DNA from: Gordionus sp. m RMFG-2023
Taxonomy: Eukaryota; Nematomorpha; Gordioida; Chordodea; Parachordodidae
Assembly (NCBI RefSeq): GCF_954871325.1
Contig: NC_088776.1
Span: 48,502,569 to 48,566,568 of the forward strand
Length of the DNA: 64,000 nucleotides
Direction of reading: 5' to 3'
Part shown: piece by piece, positions 11,001 to 26,000 of the stretch
How the letters are laid out: every line of letters begins with the position of its first letter
Position numbering within the stretch: the stretch's first letter is position 1
Notes under the pieces: model-generated
Database searches by the model: none
The model's input: the letters and a program-made list of their open reading frames with translations, nothing else
What the model was told of the DNA's origin: nothing
Position numbers and translations under genes: made by a program

Positions 11001-14000
11001 GGGACTGCTAACCACCATTTCAATTTTTTAATTTTATTTATTATTTCATCTGAAAACATTTTTTATTAAAAGGGTCATATACAGCTTAAAATTTTACCAA
11101 GATGGATAAGAGAGGATTACAAAAACAACCATTATAATAATCAATCTCTAATTTCATTGGATAATGCATCAGGATACTAAATTGGGAAATAACAGTAGCC
11201 AAGATTTTAGATAAATTTTTAATTGTAAGCTTTTTATTTAATAAAATATCAAGTTATTTCATGGCTTATCTATATAAAGTTTTTCAAAAATTCCTGACTG
11301 GGTCTCCTGAAGCATGATATCTGTAATTGCAAGAAAATAATATATTGAGGTAAAAAAAATATGATATAAATGATATTTTTAAATCTAAATATGTATCTCT
11401 AATTAAAATATATATTAACAAATAATTTAGCAACTTTTTATTCTCTCCAATTACAACACCTATCATATTCGCTTTTCATAATTTAGCTAATAAAATAAAA
11501 AATACAAACGCTTGAATCTTGGGAATTCTTATGTCAGAATATACAATTACAATTTTTTTTCCTTCTTTTTAATTAGCATATATATATATTTTTTAAATAT
11601 TTTTCATTTAGTTTGGCACAAATTTACATAGGATTAGGGTCATTCCATGTCAAATCGATCACGATCCTCTTGAATCCTTGGGATTTAGGAAAAGTTCTGT
11701 ATACAAAGGTAAATGTAACTAAAGTAGTGTTCAAATTTTAATATCCTAGCTCATATATTTTTGGGGATATCAAGAATAATGTATAAAGTCACCTATTTTT
11801 ACGCTTATCATGTTGTAAATATTTTATTTATTTTTTAATATGATGGATTTTTAACCACATTTCTGAGTTTAAAATTCTTGTAAAAAATAATATGTTTCTT
11901 CGATTTTTATAAAATTTTAAGCAAGTGTCAGTAGGACCAATCTCTATCTGTATAAAAAAAATTAGAATGCCAATTATTCGCTTTCATAAAATAAAATCAA
12001 TAGATAGCATGTTCTTATCAATAAAATGAAATAGTACACAAATGTGTTATGTAGAATCTTTACTATAATAAGAATATCTTCAATGAAGACGAAAACTTGG
12101 CATATTAATTTTTTTTAATATACAGATTTTGGTCGTGACATTTGTTTAAAATTTTATAAAAATTGAGGAAACCTATTTCCTTTACAAAGATTTACTTAAA
12201 AAAGAGGTTACATATTGACCTTTGATATTTCCAAAAGTTGAGCTAGGAATGCTTAATTGATACACTGTTTTAGTTATGTGTACCTTAGTTTGTATATAAA
12301 ATTTCATCCAAATTCGAAGGGATCCCGTAAAAATCATGTTTCTTTGATCAATTTGACTGGAATGACTTTATATTTGAATCTTTTTTGAAAATAACTAAGT
12401 ACATAAGGTTAAATTTCGACATAATAATATACAATTTATAATTACAATTTGTTTTTATAAAAATATGCAATTATCTTAATTAAATAAACAGGTAGTATCT
12501 ACTATATATAGTGTACTTTAATTCTAAAAGCTTATTTATTCAAAATTTAATATTAAATATTTATTATGCATTTGCATATAATGTAACATGTGTTTTAAAA
12601 GTATGTCTTTACATACCTTGTTAATATTTAAGACCGTTTTCTGTTTTATTTTTTAAAATTCAAAGTTAGAAAAATAAAGAATGCAGGAAAAATATAAGCC
12701 TATTATGCAAAAATTTGAGGGCCCGCCGTCAATGTTTCTTTTAATTTTCTCATAAAGAGATGAGAGTAATAATTAAAGGCCACCAAACTGAAAAAAGCAT
12801 TGAGGGAAGGAAATATGCTCTCAGCTCAAAATCAGGAATACTAAAGAGCTTAATGAAGATTTTGAACATAAAATGGTTTCTTACATGAGTTTTCATATAT
12901 CTCACAAAATCCTTATTAGTTAACGGGATATTCACAAGAGTGGTATTAAAGATAGAGGGAATTCCGATAGTCGAAAAAAGATCGTGTTTCATGCGCGTCA
13001 AAAATTGGTTAACGCGTTGGTCTCCATATCTATTAAATAAAACATAAGGGTAATATTATTAGATGGAATTTTATTCATTCGTGCTGTTATATAATCTTTC
13101 ATTTATAATCTATTTGTAATATTTTATGGTTAAACAGAGTCAAGTCCTAAAAATAAAAGTATATATTTAATTTTCCAAATTTTTTTTAAATGAAAAGTGC
13201 AATTTTATATGTAAATAATTAAGATAACCTGGGATAAAACAAACCAATCACGTGAATCATACGAGCCAATGAGGTGCGAGAACGAGGATCAAATTTGACT
13301 CGTCGTGGAACTTCTTGAGTTAACATGTTGTAGAGTGCGTACTCGAGATCTTCAACAAATACACAATTGTAATGGCCTCTTGATGTATTATTTAAAAGAA
13401 CCATTTTTATTTATTATCTATATATGGAAAGGACAGTGTTTAAAACATGGAAATGTATTTTATATATTGTAAGTGGCCGTTACTCAAATTTGGTATTTTG
13501 ATTGATGATAGTGTCCACTTCGTTAATATATTGAGCTGATGTTGTGGTTGGGGATCGAGTGGAAGATTTAGTTGCAATCGTAGATTTTAAGTAATTGACT
13601 ATATTAAGATCGTTTATTAGTTGACGTGGCTCATAAGTTGAGCTATTGCTGTTAATTAACAAACAAACAAAAAGATCGTAAATGAATTTGGAAATTGCGT
13701 GATTGGCATTTAGTTCTAATTTAATGAATAAATAGAGAAAGGCGTTAACTTGATATACAGATTGCCTCTATTATTATAGACTTTATCAAATTGTTATATT
13801 TTTAGTAAAAACATTCCTTTTAAATAAAATTAAAATATACGTAAAAAGAAGAAATTTGGCTTTATTTGGTTTGGCAAACAACTTAACCAGCAAAGCTCCA
13901 TCGCCGTCCCTAGGAGGAATTTGATCCTCATTGTCAGTTACAATATTTCTCTTGATTAGGAATCGATGTAAGACATTGTTATAATTTTCGAAATAATCAT

Positions 14001-17000
14001 CTGTCATATTTTTGTCGACAGAGATTCGAATTTGGATAATCAAAGATTTGAGGTGTTGCGAAGTGAGCCCTGTGTATTTGGATAAGATTTCGAGATATTG
14101 GAGTGCCGTGATAGGAGATATTCGGAAAAAAGAAACCCTGTTTTTGACTAGAAGGCCGTTCATATCTAAAATGATCTGAATTTAATATTAAAATGACTTT
14201 TATCAAACTCTTTATAATGCAATGTGGGATATTATTGGATTGGGTTAATTATCTGTACATAATGGTTTCTATTTGTATTGATAGGGCAAAGTCAAGGTGA
14301 GATTAAAGTATTATAAATATAAAATCCGGATATTAGATAACCAAGTTTTTTCAGTAGTTTAATTTTAAAACAATATTCAAAAAATTTGATTTATATAGAA
14401 AAGATACCAATTTCCTAGTAAACCTTTTAGATTTTTATATATTCAAAATGTATATACGGTCTTGGTAAAACGTCTTATCAGGCAATTTAAAAAAAATATG
14501 CGAACACGCGTATTTTGTAAAAATAATGCGTTTTTATTGATGCACGTAATAAAATGTGCAAATATTTGATATCTGTTTATATTGTTTACAAAAATTTGCG
14601 AATTTTAATTTCTAGCGAATTTTAATTTCTAGCGAAGACAAAAGCGCATCCTTGAACCATGAGATTAGGCAAATGCATTGGGATTTTATTTGCATAGATA
14701 TTTTCTAGTGTTGTTAAAGAACTTGTTTATTTTTACAAAATAATAACTGAAACTAGTGTTAAATTTTTTGGATGGTAACTGAAAAAATAACTAGTTACTT
14801 TTTAATATATTTTTATAAATCTTAAATAAATATATTCCGATAATTATTAATATTTAATATTTTATAAGAAATTAAATGTATTAATTTAAAATTTTGTTTA
14901 AATGTCTGATTCTGTATGTGCGCCTTTTTTTATATGTAATATTGAATTAATAATTGATCAGACTATCAGACAGCAGAATATAATATGAATTCTGACTCGT
15001 CATTTGATGAGGATGACATTCAAAATATTCAATGATGAAATAAAAATTGTACCATCCTCTTCTACAACTATTACCAAAACAACGTTAAATAAAAAAAATA
15101 CCTTGGTCAAAGATCGAAAAATATTTTGGATTTAACAAAGAAAAGGCTGGTAGTATAGGCAATATTGTGTTAACTGTCTCCTATGAAAGAGGCACATTTA
15201 TCTAAGTCACCCAGAGCCAATCTATGGAAGCACATCTCTAAGTTTATTTTCACATAACTAGTCTTAAATAATTATACTAAGTTTTAGTTTCATGTAAAGT
15301 AACAAGATCTTTTTTCATATTGAATTATTAATTAAAATAACTTTTTATGAATAATTAATTCTCATATAAAAAAAAATATATTTTTAGAGAAATCATATCA
15401 TAACCAATCCTTAAAAATAAAGAAAAGTATAGATAATAAGAAAAATCTGAGCCAAACCCGAACCCTTTTTTAAGGTCCTAGTTGTTTTCCTTTTTAAAAT
15501 ATTTTTCCTTTGTAATTTTTTTTAATATTAAACTTTTATTTTATAAAATATGTTAAAAATAATAAAATATAAAAAATATTTAATTTAATTTTAAAGCAAG
15601 TTTTATTAAAAATAAGTTGAAAATTAAATTGATAATGTATCAAATATAATATGGATTAAATAAGTATAATAAAAATATTTATAACAATGGTGGCTATTTA
15701 TAAAGTAAATTAATCATAATATTTCCTAGAATATGTCATATCTAAATTATAATTAAAATAAGGCAAAATTTGTTAAGTAAATTTAGTTTAGATAGTTTTA
15801 AATTTAAATAATGTTAAATAATCATAATTTGTAAATGAAAATCAAGGATAGCGAAACATTTCAAATTTAATGATAAGGGAGATTCTGAATGTAGAATATG
15901 TGATGTAGTATTATTAGGCCGAGTCATAATAGCAATTTGGAGAGACACTTTAAGAGAAATGACCGAAACAATTTGATGAATATTTGAGTAAAAACGAAAA
16001 TCGTAGAAATTTCAACTACTATTAATTAAATCTGCTACAAGAAAATATAATATTCATAAAATCGAAAAATATTGTAGATTCTATTCATATTACGACGTCA
16101 GAAGATCTGACAAATGGTTTAATAGAGATGGTGATTGTAATAACCGCCCTTTTCAATCATTGAAAACTTGGGATTTAAAAAAATAATTAACCTTATTACT
16201 ATAGCCTTAGATGTGATTACAAATCGTTCTAAAATTAGAGACTTGATTATAGATGAGTCAAAAATAGTGAGAAAAATAAAGAGAAACAAAAATAAATTAG
16301 TGTGTTTAAAAATTGATTCTGCTAAAAGATTAGATAGAATCATTCTGGGAATTTATTAATTATGAGGTAATATTATTGTATTAAGAAATTTGACGATGAA
16401 AGAAATAGCTATGGGAGATAATATGAATAAATAATTTTAGGGACCCTGAATAAATTCGGCATTTTATTAAACAACCTGTATACTATAACAACCGAAATGG
16501 TGCAAATTTAATAAATTCTATAAAGATTATAATGAATCTGTGGAAAGGGAGAATTGATATGAAATGATATAATATTATAAGAAATGGCGGATCTAGACCA
16601 AATGTTGAAAGATTTAACTCCAAAAGTTTTAACATTAAGTGTGCAGCAGGCGTATTACAGTTAGCCATTAATGATTTTAAAGACAAGTTTATAGACTATG
16701 TTACAACATCGGAAGTTATTCAAGAGGAAAAAGAATGGGATTCAATAGTTAGCATAAATGATTAAAACCACTTAAGGTGACAACTATGAAACTACAATAG
16801 GAGCAAATGTGCCTCTCCTAAAATGCCGTTTAGATTTGGAAAAAATAGACAAAATTTTTCCAATGAGATATTAGGAGATATAAAATTTAGAGAGGAAACT
16901 TATAAATAATAATATTCTTCATGCCTCATTGTATTTAGACCCCAAAAACCTATCAGGTAGAGGGTGCTTAAGTTCGTTTAACAGAATTATGGGGAAAATA

Positions 17001-20000
17001 TAAATAAATAAATTAATGAATGCATCAACATAAATTTCAACCATAAATGATCTTGATAATTTTAAAAATTGCTGTTAGAAAAAAATATAATCATATTAAC
17101 ACCACAGCAAGGTGAACAGTTTCCAAAAGCTCATATAAATATTTTCACAAAATAATTATAAGGATGCAAATATTTTATACATCTGAGAAGAGAATTTTAA
17201 TTTATCCAGATATACGCTGGCGAAAATTAAGGTGTCACAGCAACATAAGTATTAAATATATATTATATAAAACTTAATTATTAGGTTAGCGTTGAACAGT
17301 CATTCTCATCATTAAAATATATATTTTCGGACATCGGTAGAAGTTCTCAATGACGATATTTTAGAAGATATATTATGATAATTCGCCTAAATAAAATTTT
17401 TAAAATAGAAATACAATATTATCTTTTAAACTGCAAAATCAAGAAATTTAGAAAATATTTGGACTAATCAAAAAAATGTAAAAAAATATAGAAAAACATA
17501 AAAATATTTGGCCAAAATCATAAAAATGAAAAAAAATAATATTGTTGATAAACATTTCCTGTTTCTGAACTAAGATTGTAATTAGATAATTGAGCACTTT
17601 AATATATAAATAATTATATATATTTACAAATTAAAATCCTCATATCGATATTTTTTTTTCTTTTTAGCTTACACCTTTACGTGGTAAGCTCTTTTAATAT
17701 CTCTCTCCACTTTATTACTCATTCAATCTCTTTTTACCTAATATATATTTCTGATATCCCACCGGAGTATTCTTATCGATTCCATTTGGATCTTGCACCA
17801 AGGTATCGCTATCGAGGCCACTGTCTAGATCTCACACCGAAGTATCAAATCGACAGATATCTCACCGGAGTATTCCTTACACCAATATCAAAATCAATAT
17901 CGACAGATATCCCACCATAGTATTCTTAGCGATTCTATTGTAAATCTCCCACCTGAGTATCAATCTCGATGGATCTCCCACCGGAGTTTCGTTATCAAGT
18001 CCATTGTAGAATAGTAGACACTGTATGAACGGCCCCCGAGTCACCATTATCCTAGAGCTGGCGATCGCTATCATCCTTGAAAGGCCTACAAGTTCAGCTG
18101 GCCATCTTCCATTTGGTTTATTGGACAAATTTCCTAGCACCCGGCTGTCCAAGCCTATCGGTGACCAGGGTGGCACTTCTCAGCTCAGAAATTCATCTTA
18201 TCATATGTCTATCAGTCATCGAAGAAAATGTTGCTTACCAGGATTGAACCTGAAACATTCGGTTTCCAAGCATATATCATAAACCACTAGGTACCCCGGC
18301 GATAATGATATATCGATATATAATACTTATTTTAAAAAATATAAAGTAAATATTATATATCGATATATATATATATCATTAAATTAAATATGTAAACATA
18401 TATTTTAAAGATGCTCAATTATCTAATTGCATTTCCTCAGAAACTGTAAGTTTTTGTCAACATTATATTTTTTTTCATTTTCGTGATTTTGGCAAATATT
18501 TTCTATATTTTTTAAAAAAAATTCGTAATTTCGATTAAATATATTCCAAATTTTTTTTTATTTTCGTGATTTTGAACAAAACGTTCAAAATCCATTCTAG
18601 ATTTTGAGGCAACACGATTGTGGGTATTATATTATATGTTATAATTATGATATTATTTTTATGATCAAGCATACTAAATATAATAAAATAAATTTAAAAA
18701 ATGACGCTTCTGTTATTTTAGCTAAATTTTAAGTCATTATTTTTCTGGTCTCCAAATCCTAAACCCGAACAGGGATCAGAGATTTTTCACTGAACTCAAA
18801 CCCTTTCTTTTATAAGGAGAGTTCACAGCAAAAATTTTCGTAATGATGATATATTGAGTTACTGCAACCAATAAGAAGATAATATGTAGATAAACCTTAA
18901 CTTCAAGAATATTTAAATATGTTATTTAAATGAGAGATATTTTAAGAGAAATATCATTAAAGCACAATTTTGTTGGCACAACAGATGCTTCTGGGTTAAC
19001 TAATTGCGATTTAAATGACTTCAACGACCTTCCCAGGCACACAAGATGATCTTGTCTAAACTTAGTGGCAACATAAGATGCCAACAAGATCTTTTTAGAA
19101 AATGATTATAAGAAAGCATAAAACATTGCCATGTCAAAATGCCAACGTTGTGGAATTTACAAAATAAATCTGGGACAACATTTTAACTAATTAAAAAGAG
19201 ATTAAATTTTCAATTACCATACCCAGTATAACAAGATTGGGTAAAACTTTTTATTGATAATGAACATATATAGAAAATTTTATACAATCCATCAATAACA
19301 CATTATGTGATGATTTCCCAGATTTTTTTATTAAATATAATATCATATAAAGTGCTCCCATAGAAAGTTTGTTCCATCTAGGGAGAGAAACGAGCGGGTC
19401 TTTTAGAAAATTTTTTAAACCCGAATTTTCATCAAAAAAATATTCAGTGCAAATATATGATATAATGATATTTTATTTTAGAGTAAATATATTCTATTCT
19501 CTCTTATTTTTTCAGTGTTATCTTCGTAAATTTTTTAATATTAAATAAAAAAAATGATGCACTAAACAAATATTTATAATGTAACTAGTGATTTTTAAAA
19601 TATAACTGTAACTAGTTACTTTTCTGAGGATGTAACTAGCGACTAGTTATGTTTCAAAAGTAAATTTTAATAATACTAATATTTTCGCTCTTTATCTAGT
19701 AAAAAATATCCACTGGGAAAAGAAAGGAAAAAATTTCATAAATATGTATTTGTAGTGGTGTACCGCGATACCACTTTTTGGAGGCCGATCCGATATTAAA
19801 TTGATATAGGCCGATTACCGATCCGATATCATATCTAATTTTGTATTCTGTAAAGATATCAATGGTTTTAATTTTTGATATACGATTTATTAATATAACA
19901 TCTATAATTTAACTGTACCATAACTTATGTCATTTAAATATTTTATAATGATTATATATTTAATATTCAATTTAATTGCAATTCTAAAAGTATATAAAAT

Positions 20001-23000
20001 ATTTTTATGTTTAATTACTTTTTTATAACATTAATCTATAATAAACAAATATATTATGAAATTTGAAATAAATAATTAAAATAATATTTAACATTAATAT
20101 ATCGAAGATTTCTTTTTAGAAATACCAAAATTTCAAATTTATCAAAGGTCAGCCTGCGGCGATGATAACTGTCAATATCACCAGCTTCACTAAAAAGAGA
20201 TTCTGAAAAGATTATCGCATACTTTTATAAACAGAATGCGCAAAAAAAAATAACAATATGGCAGAATGTTTATTAATTAAATATTATTATTAAAAAAATA
20301 TACATAAAAATGGATTTCGCATTTAATTGTAAAAATAAATGATTTTAAATATAACTTTTTTTTAAATTTTATAACATTTTATTTTTGTTAAAGAAGCCAT
20401 TTTATATCGGATCAGAAAATTTTATAATATTGGCCGATAACCGATATTTTAAAATATGAGAAATATCGGCCCGATCCGGTATAAAATATCGGTACATCCC
20501 TAGTCCGTTTGGTAGTTTCAACATCATGTTCACTGGGAAAAGAATATAATATGCTTTTTTGAAATAATAAGCCCATAATCGAATTTCGAGGGCCATTTTA
20601 TAGAAGCAAAAAATTAGCTTAGGAATCTTCCGACAAGATTTCAAATTATATGGTCATCACCGTAGGAAAATGGCATTTTAATTAATTATTATTTTCTTTA
20701 TTTTTTATATATTTATTCTTTAAACTGTTTTCTTTTTTTTAAATTGCTTTATTTTAAAAATTACTTTTTTAAATAATTGAGATTCTAATAAATAATGATC
20801 TCTAATCAATAACCAATCATTATCAAATTAATTTTATTCCTTTCGATAGTGATGCATATGTTAACGTCAATGTGTTTTTTATAGGTGGTATTATTTTTTC
20901 AACTTAAAATTTTTTTTGAGCACGTTTTTTTAAATTTCATAATCTGAGCTCGGAAATGTATTCCAGCATGTTTGAAAACCTATCTTATATGTTGTAGACA
21001 ATGTTGCCGTTAAACTAAGCCATTTATAATTTATATAGAAAAGTATAAATTTAAGGCTAGAAAATGCTTTTTCTACGGATATATGCGTAGCTGGAACTGC
21101 TAAAAATGAATATCAATTATATTAAGTTCAAAAGTTCGTAGCAAAATTGTTTGAAATTCATAGCGTAGTGTAGGCACAAACATGATAGAATATATTTAAC
21201 ACATTCAGATTTTTTAATTTAAAAAAACGCATTCAAAAAATGATTTAAAGATGAATTGCCGTTAAAAACACATTGACGCTAACACATATAATGACTTTAT
21301 TTCAGGATGTATTTAAAATCAGACTTTTTAAATAAGGGTGGATTTCATATGACCAAATACTTGAGGATTTATGACTGCATTTTTAAACAGTCTAATATTT
21401 ATTCATATTAAAAAGGAATAGCTTCAAGTCTGAAAATGTAAATTTTAAACATTATACAAACATAAAAAGATTAAATTTACTTTAAAATATTAGGTCTCAT
21501 TAGAAAATAGGCATGGTTACAACTACAAGCATAACATAGATGAGGATAATAACTATAAATTCTGATTTTAGGAATACTTTAACTCATATAATGAGCTCAT
21601 ATATTTCTTTTTGAATGAAGGTTTTATTTTGATTTAAAACTAATAGTTTAGAGGTAGAAAGTGTAAATTTAGAAATAATTATTTTGAGCTCTAAGTATCC
21701 TAGTGAAAGTAGTACACTAAAAAATAATATTCAAGCATATTAAGTCAATAGCCAATACTATGTACAATTTCTAATGAGAAGCGAAAAATATTGACAAAAT
21801 AATATACCAAAAGGTTATAATTATCAACCTTAAGAAATCTGTTAAAGATATTCGTTTTGATCGCAAAATCCTTGGATTTAATGCAAAAAAATCATTAAAT
21901 ATATTAGATTGTGTCAAACAATAACTTCCACACCTAATCCTTTTACTAAATAATAATTTTGACAAAAGGTATCTGCGGGTATCAAGTATGAATTTGATAA
22001 TTATTATGTTTGGTTATTTTTATTTTCACACCCTGTTTCATTTAAATTTATATGATAAAAATGTATAAATTCACCTGAGAACCAAAAGCGCTATCCGATT
22101 CCTCGATGATGATTGTTGAGCCATTACGAGCTGAATCCAAATAAAACGATTCCATATAAGACCTGCATGTAAAAAATATATATAATTCTTTGAAAATATG
22201 GATAGAAGAGGAGATAATAAACCCCCCCCCTTCCCCTGTAATAACAATCGCCTTGATGAATGTTTATAAAAAAAAGTTAACTTTTATTGTGTTTAATATT
22301 AGATTGGACCCAACCGGGCTGATGGCCCCACAGTCTGTTCTGTTTATCATTTATATTTTTCTCTTTGTTTGTACAATATTCGTATATTACCATTTATATT
22401 TTTCTTTGTTCACTTATACCGAGCCTGATTTGATTTCATCCTCAAAACTGGTTCTAGCCAGTTTTCGAAATGGACAAAGATGAAATTAATATTTTTTTAT
22501 TATTGTTTGACTGAAAAAAGGGAACTATATAAAGACCACGGAAAATGAATTGTGATTCATAAAATTTTGATTTTATTTTATTTATATGATATGAAATGGA
22601 TGTTTTACTGTTTGATAACCAATTAAAATAAATTCGTGTTTTATTAATTCTTCGACTTAGTCCCTGTGATTCCACGACGAAATGATATCCAAATCCGGCT
22701 CCCTCGGACTTAACGGTCCGACAGTCCAGTTGTCTTAGAAAAAGACCTGATTAAGTGCAAACATTACTTGAACTCTAAAATTTATAAAAGGGTTGAGGTT
22801 TGGGTTCAGTAAAATCTCGAGGGTTCGAGTTCTCAGCCCTCTAACTTGAAATCGAAAAATTTAAGGAAACACAATAATAAAAGATAAGCCAATTCGTTAA
22901 GCTGAGGATCTGTATATTTCATCGTCAGTCTCATCATTAAAAACAAAATTAGAACATCATGAGGTTTAAGTTTGATAATCAATATCATTTCATGATATAA

Positions 23001-26000
23001 TTATAAATAATATTTTGAGATCCTCAATATCAGACAGTATATTTAAAAAGTTATATATTTTAAAACCCTTTTTTATAAAATATATTTCTAATCCCATCCA
23101 GTTCTCCCGTTGAGAACATATTTAAGCGAAGAAAGATTTATGAGTGTTCTGGGACTAAGCGAGTAGCCTTACAGATATGATTATTATTAGGGCGCTAGCA
23201 TATTTTAAAATTTTATAAAAAAAATATTATTAAAAAAATATCTCTTGTCTTTATCATATTCTTTTTACACTTATTAATAGAATTTCCTGAGGCCATAATT
23301 TGTAGGTATATCTTGTCATTATGGTGAATCTACTATCCTTATTATTTGATGTCACCTATGTGGTAAAAATAAGGATGTGATGTAAAAAAAAAGAAATATA
23401 TATCTCTTCAATAATTTCATTCTTTTTTAGTGACCGCCAAAAATCGTCATAAACATCTGTGATTAGTCTTTTTATTTAGACCAAGATACTGAGCCCATCT
23501 TTTATACCATGAGGAAAAGAAAGTATAAAAATAAAATTTATATACCACCTGTATAAGGTTATCACAATAACCAAAGTAAACAAGGAGTAAAGTGTATCAA
23601 AGTTCACTAAAATAGTTTTCTCTACTTTAGAAGAACTAAGAGTATTGGAAAAGATTTCCATTTTACAAAAATTTATATGTAAATAAAATTATTTAACTTG
23701 TAAAAATTGATAAGAACATATATATCAACTCAAGTAATTTATTTGCAAATAAATTAAAAAATATGGAAATGTTTTCCATCAACTGTACTGTAATAACAAT
23801 AATAGATCCCAAAACAGTGGCAGGACTAAAATTAAAAATGGCTATCAAAATTTTTGATTAAATAGATATAAAGGTAATAAACATTCATGTGAATATCAAC
23901 ACCCAAAAAAATCACTTCTCAACAATGTTAATATTATATTTTTACAGGAAATAAGAAAACAATTGTAATTTTTGGAAATGACTAAAATACGCGCCCCCTA
24001 TTAAAGAAGCTTAATTAAATTATATTAATATAGAATCGTATATTTAACGATATAAGATGTATTAGAAAATGTTTTCTTATTTTTAAAAAATGGTAACATG
24101 AAATTTTTTAAAAATAATTTTCTTACATAAAATATGCGCCCATCAAAGAAGCTCAATCTATAAAAAGTGAATGCAGAATCATATAGCTTATTAAAAGGAA
24201 TCAAAAAATGTTAATATTATATTTTAAAACTTTTAATAACTTAGTGGGCTTTTGAAAAACACATATTTTTTTGATTAAACTATGCGCCCCTACGCCCCCC
24301 CCATCAAAGAAGCTTAATTATAAAAAATTAAAGCATAATCATATTAAACTCATTAAAAATAATCAAAAAATGTTTATTTAGTTTATATTATAACTTAGTG
24401 GGCTTTTGAAAAAAACAATTTATTTCTTCTTTTTTTAACTAAACCATGCGTAATGAGTTTAATATGATTATGCTTTAATTTTTTTTTAAATAATGTATAT
24501 TCACCTAGGGCGCGTAGTTTAGTCAATAAAAGAAGAAATAAAGTGTTTTTTTAAAGCCCACTAAGTTATAATAATTTATAAACTTAATATTAACATATTT
24601 GATTTCTTTTAATGAGTTTAATATGATTATGCTTCAATTTTTTATGAAATAAGCATCTATGGTGTAGTTTAAAAAAAAATTTTGTTCGATAATTAAAATT
24701 TTTTTATAAACATGATTCTGTATTCATTTTTTAAAAATAATGTATATTTATGGGGGGGGGGGGGGGGTAGTTTAGTCAAAAAATGAAGAAATAAAGTGTT
24801 TTTCACAAGCCCACTAAGTTATAAATAATTTATAAACTTAAACATTTTTTGATTCTTTTAATAAGTTTAATATGATTATGCTTAAATTTTTTATGAATTA
24901 AGCTTCTTTGATAGGGGGGGGGGCATGGATTAGTCAAAAAAATGTGTTTTGTCAAAAGCCCACTAAGTTATAAAAAGTTTTAAAATATAATATAACATTT
25001 TTTGATTCCTTTTAATAAGCTATTCTGCGTTCATTTTTATAAATTAAGCCTCTTTGATAGGGGGCACGTATTTTAGTCAAGTAAAAAAAAATCATTTTTT
25101 AAAAATTTCACTGTTGCCATATACCATTTTTTTTAAATAAAAAAAAACATTTTCTAACACATCTTATAAAGCTAAATAAGATTCTATATTAATATAATTT
25201 AAATTAAGCTTCTTTAATAGGGCACATATTTTAGTCATGCACAAATTTTTTAATTTTTTTTTTATATTTTCTAATGTATAATTTTAAGGGCTATAAAAAT
25301 ATATAATTTGTAGCTCTATCTTAAGTATATTATTTTTAAAAAAGATTTAATTAAATCATATGATTTTTGACTAGGCATAAATCTTTGGATTTAGTTGATC
25401 TATCGCTATAAAATTTTGATTTTATTAAAATTTATAATATAAATAACCAATATGACAACTTTCATCATTTTAAGATGATTGCCTGAAACACTGATTGATT
25501 TGTAGTAGAATGACCCCAAAACAACTATAACAATTTTTAATATTTTAAATTTTTGAGTTAACCTTTATATAAAAATTATTTGGAAGTAGAGCAATATTTA
25601 GGAATTGTAACACTTCTTATACAAATAAGCCTTTTTTTAGTCCAAGCTCCAAACTTTAATAAAAATATGAGTAAAAAAAATTTTCAAATAATGATATATA
25701 TTTTTAGAAAAATTATGCAATTGAATCCCCAGAAAAATTAATCTTAAATCATCCAATAAATTGTTAAAATCAAAATAAAACCAGGTCAAAATATGTATAC
25801 ATAAATTAGAACCAATCATTTTAAAATTTATATGATCACAACAATATCAAAATATAATTTTATATAATTTATCAACCTATCTCCTTTAACTTCTAAAAAA
25901 TTTGGCCATTTCAATGTATTGTTCTTATCATTAATCATAACCCTTTTTAACTGTTGAATGACCTCCATTTTAAGATCATCATAATGTGCAGGTACAATTG

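Larger units (their letters stand above)
14706..19678 (+). mobile_element. hAT element, 5 kb, degenerate, with 8-bp target duplication
   Basis: The element opens TAGTGTTGTTAAAG and closes with the imperfect complement (TTTTAATAATACTA). It is flanked on both sides by ATATTTTC (14698-14705 and 19679-19686), the 8-bp duplication expected for hAT. Subterminal ACTAGTTACTTTT motifs occur at both ends. It carries a decayed transposase and is itself invaded by a foldback and a SINE. It lies in QSOX intron 4. Confidence 0.85.

Noticed and set aside
13997-14206. Minus-strand 69-residue frame overlapping QSOX exon 5
   Set aside because: Different frame from the spliced QSOX frame and no homology; a shadow.
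21771-21990. Minus-strand frame after CCCGCAG as a QSOX Trx2 exon
   Set aside because: The exon at 14175-13841 fits both the phase and the family order; inserting this one would break phase.
22280-22870. Possible solo LTR or tRNA gene, from a GC-richer stretch and a B-box-like GGGTTCGAGTTC
   Set aside because: No second LTR, no convincing tRNA fold and no duplication at the edges.
23476-23661. Minus-strand frame in QSOX intron 3 as an extra QSOX exon
   Set aside because: Exons 3 and 4 already join in phase and no homology or good acceptor supports it.
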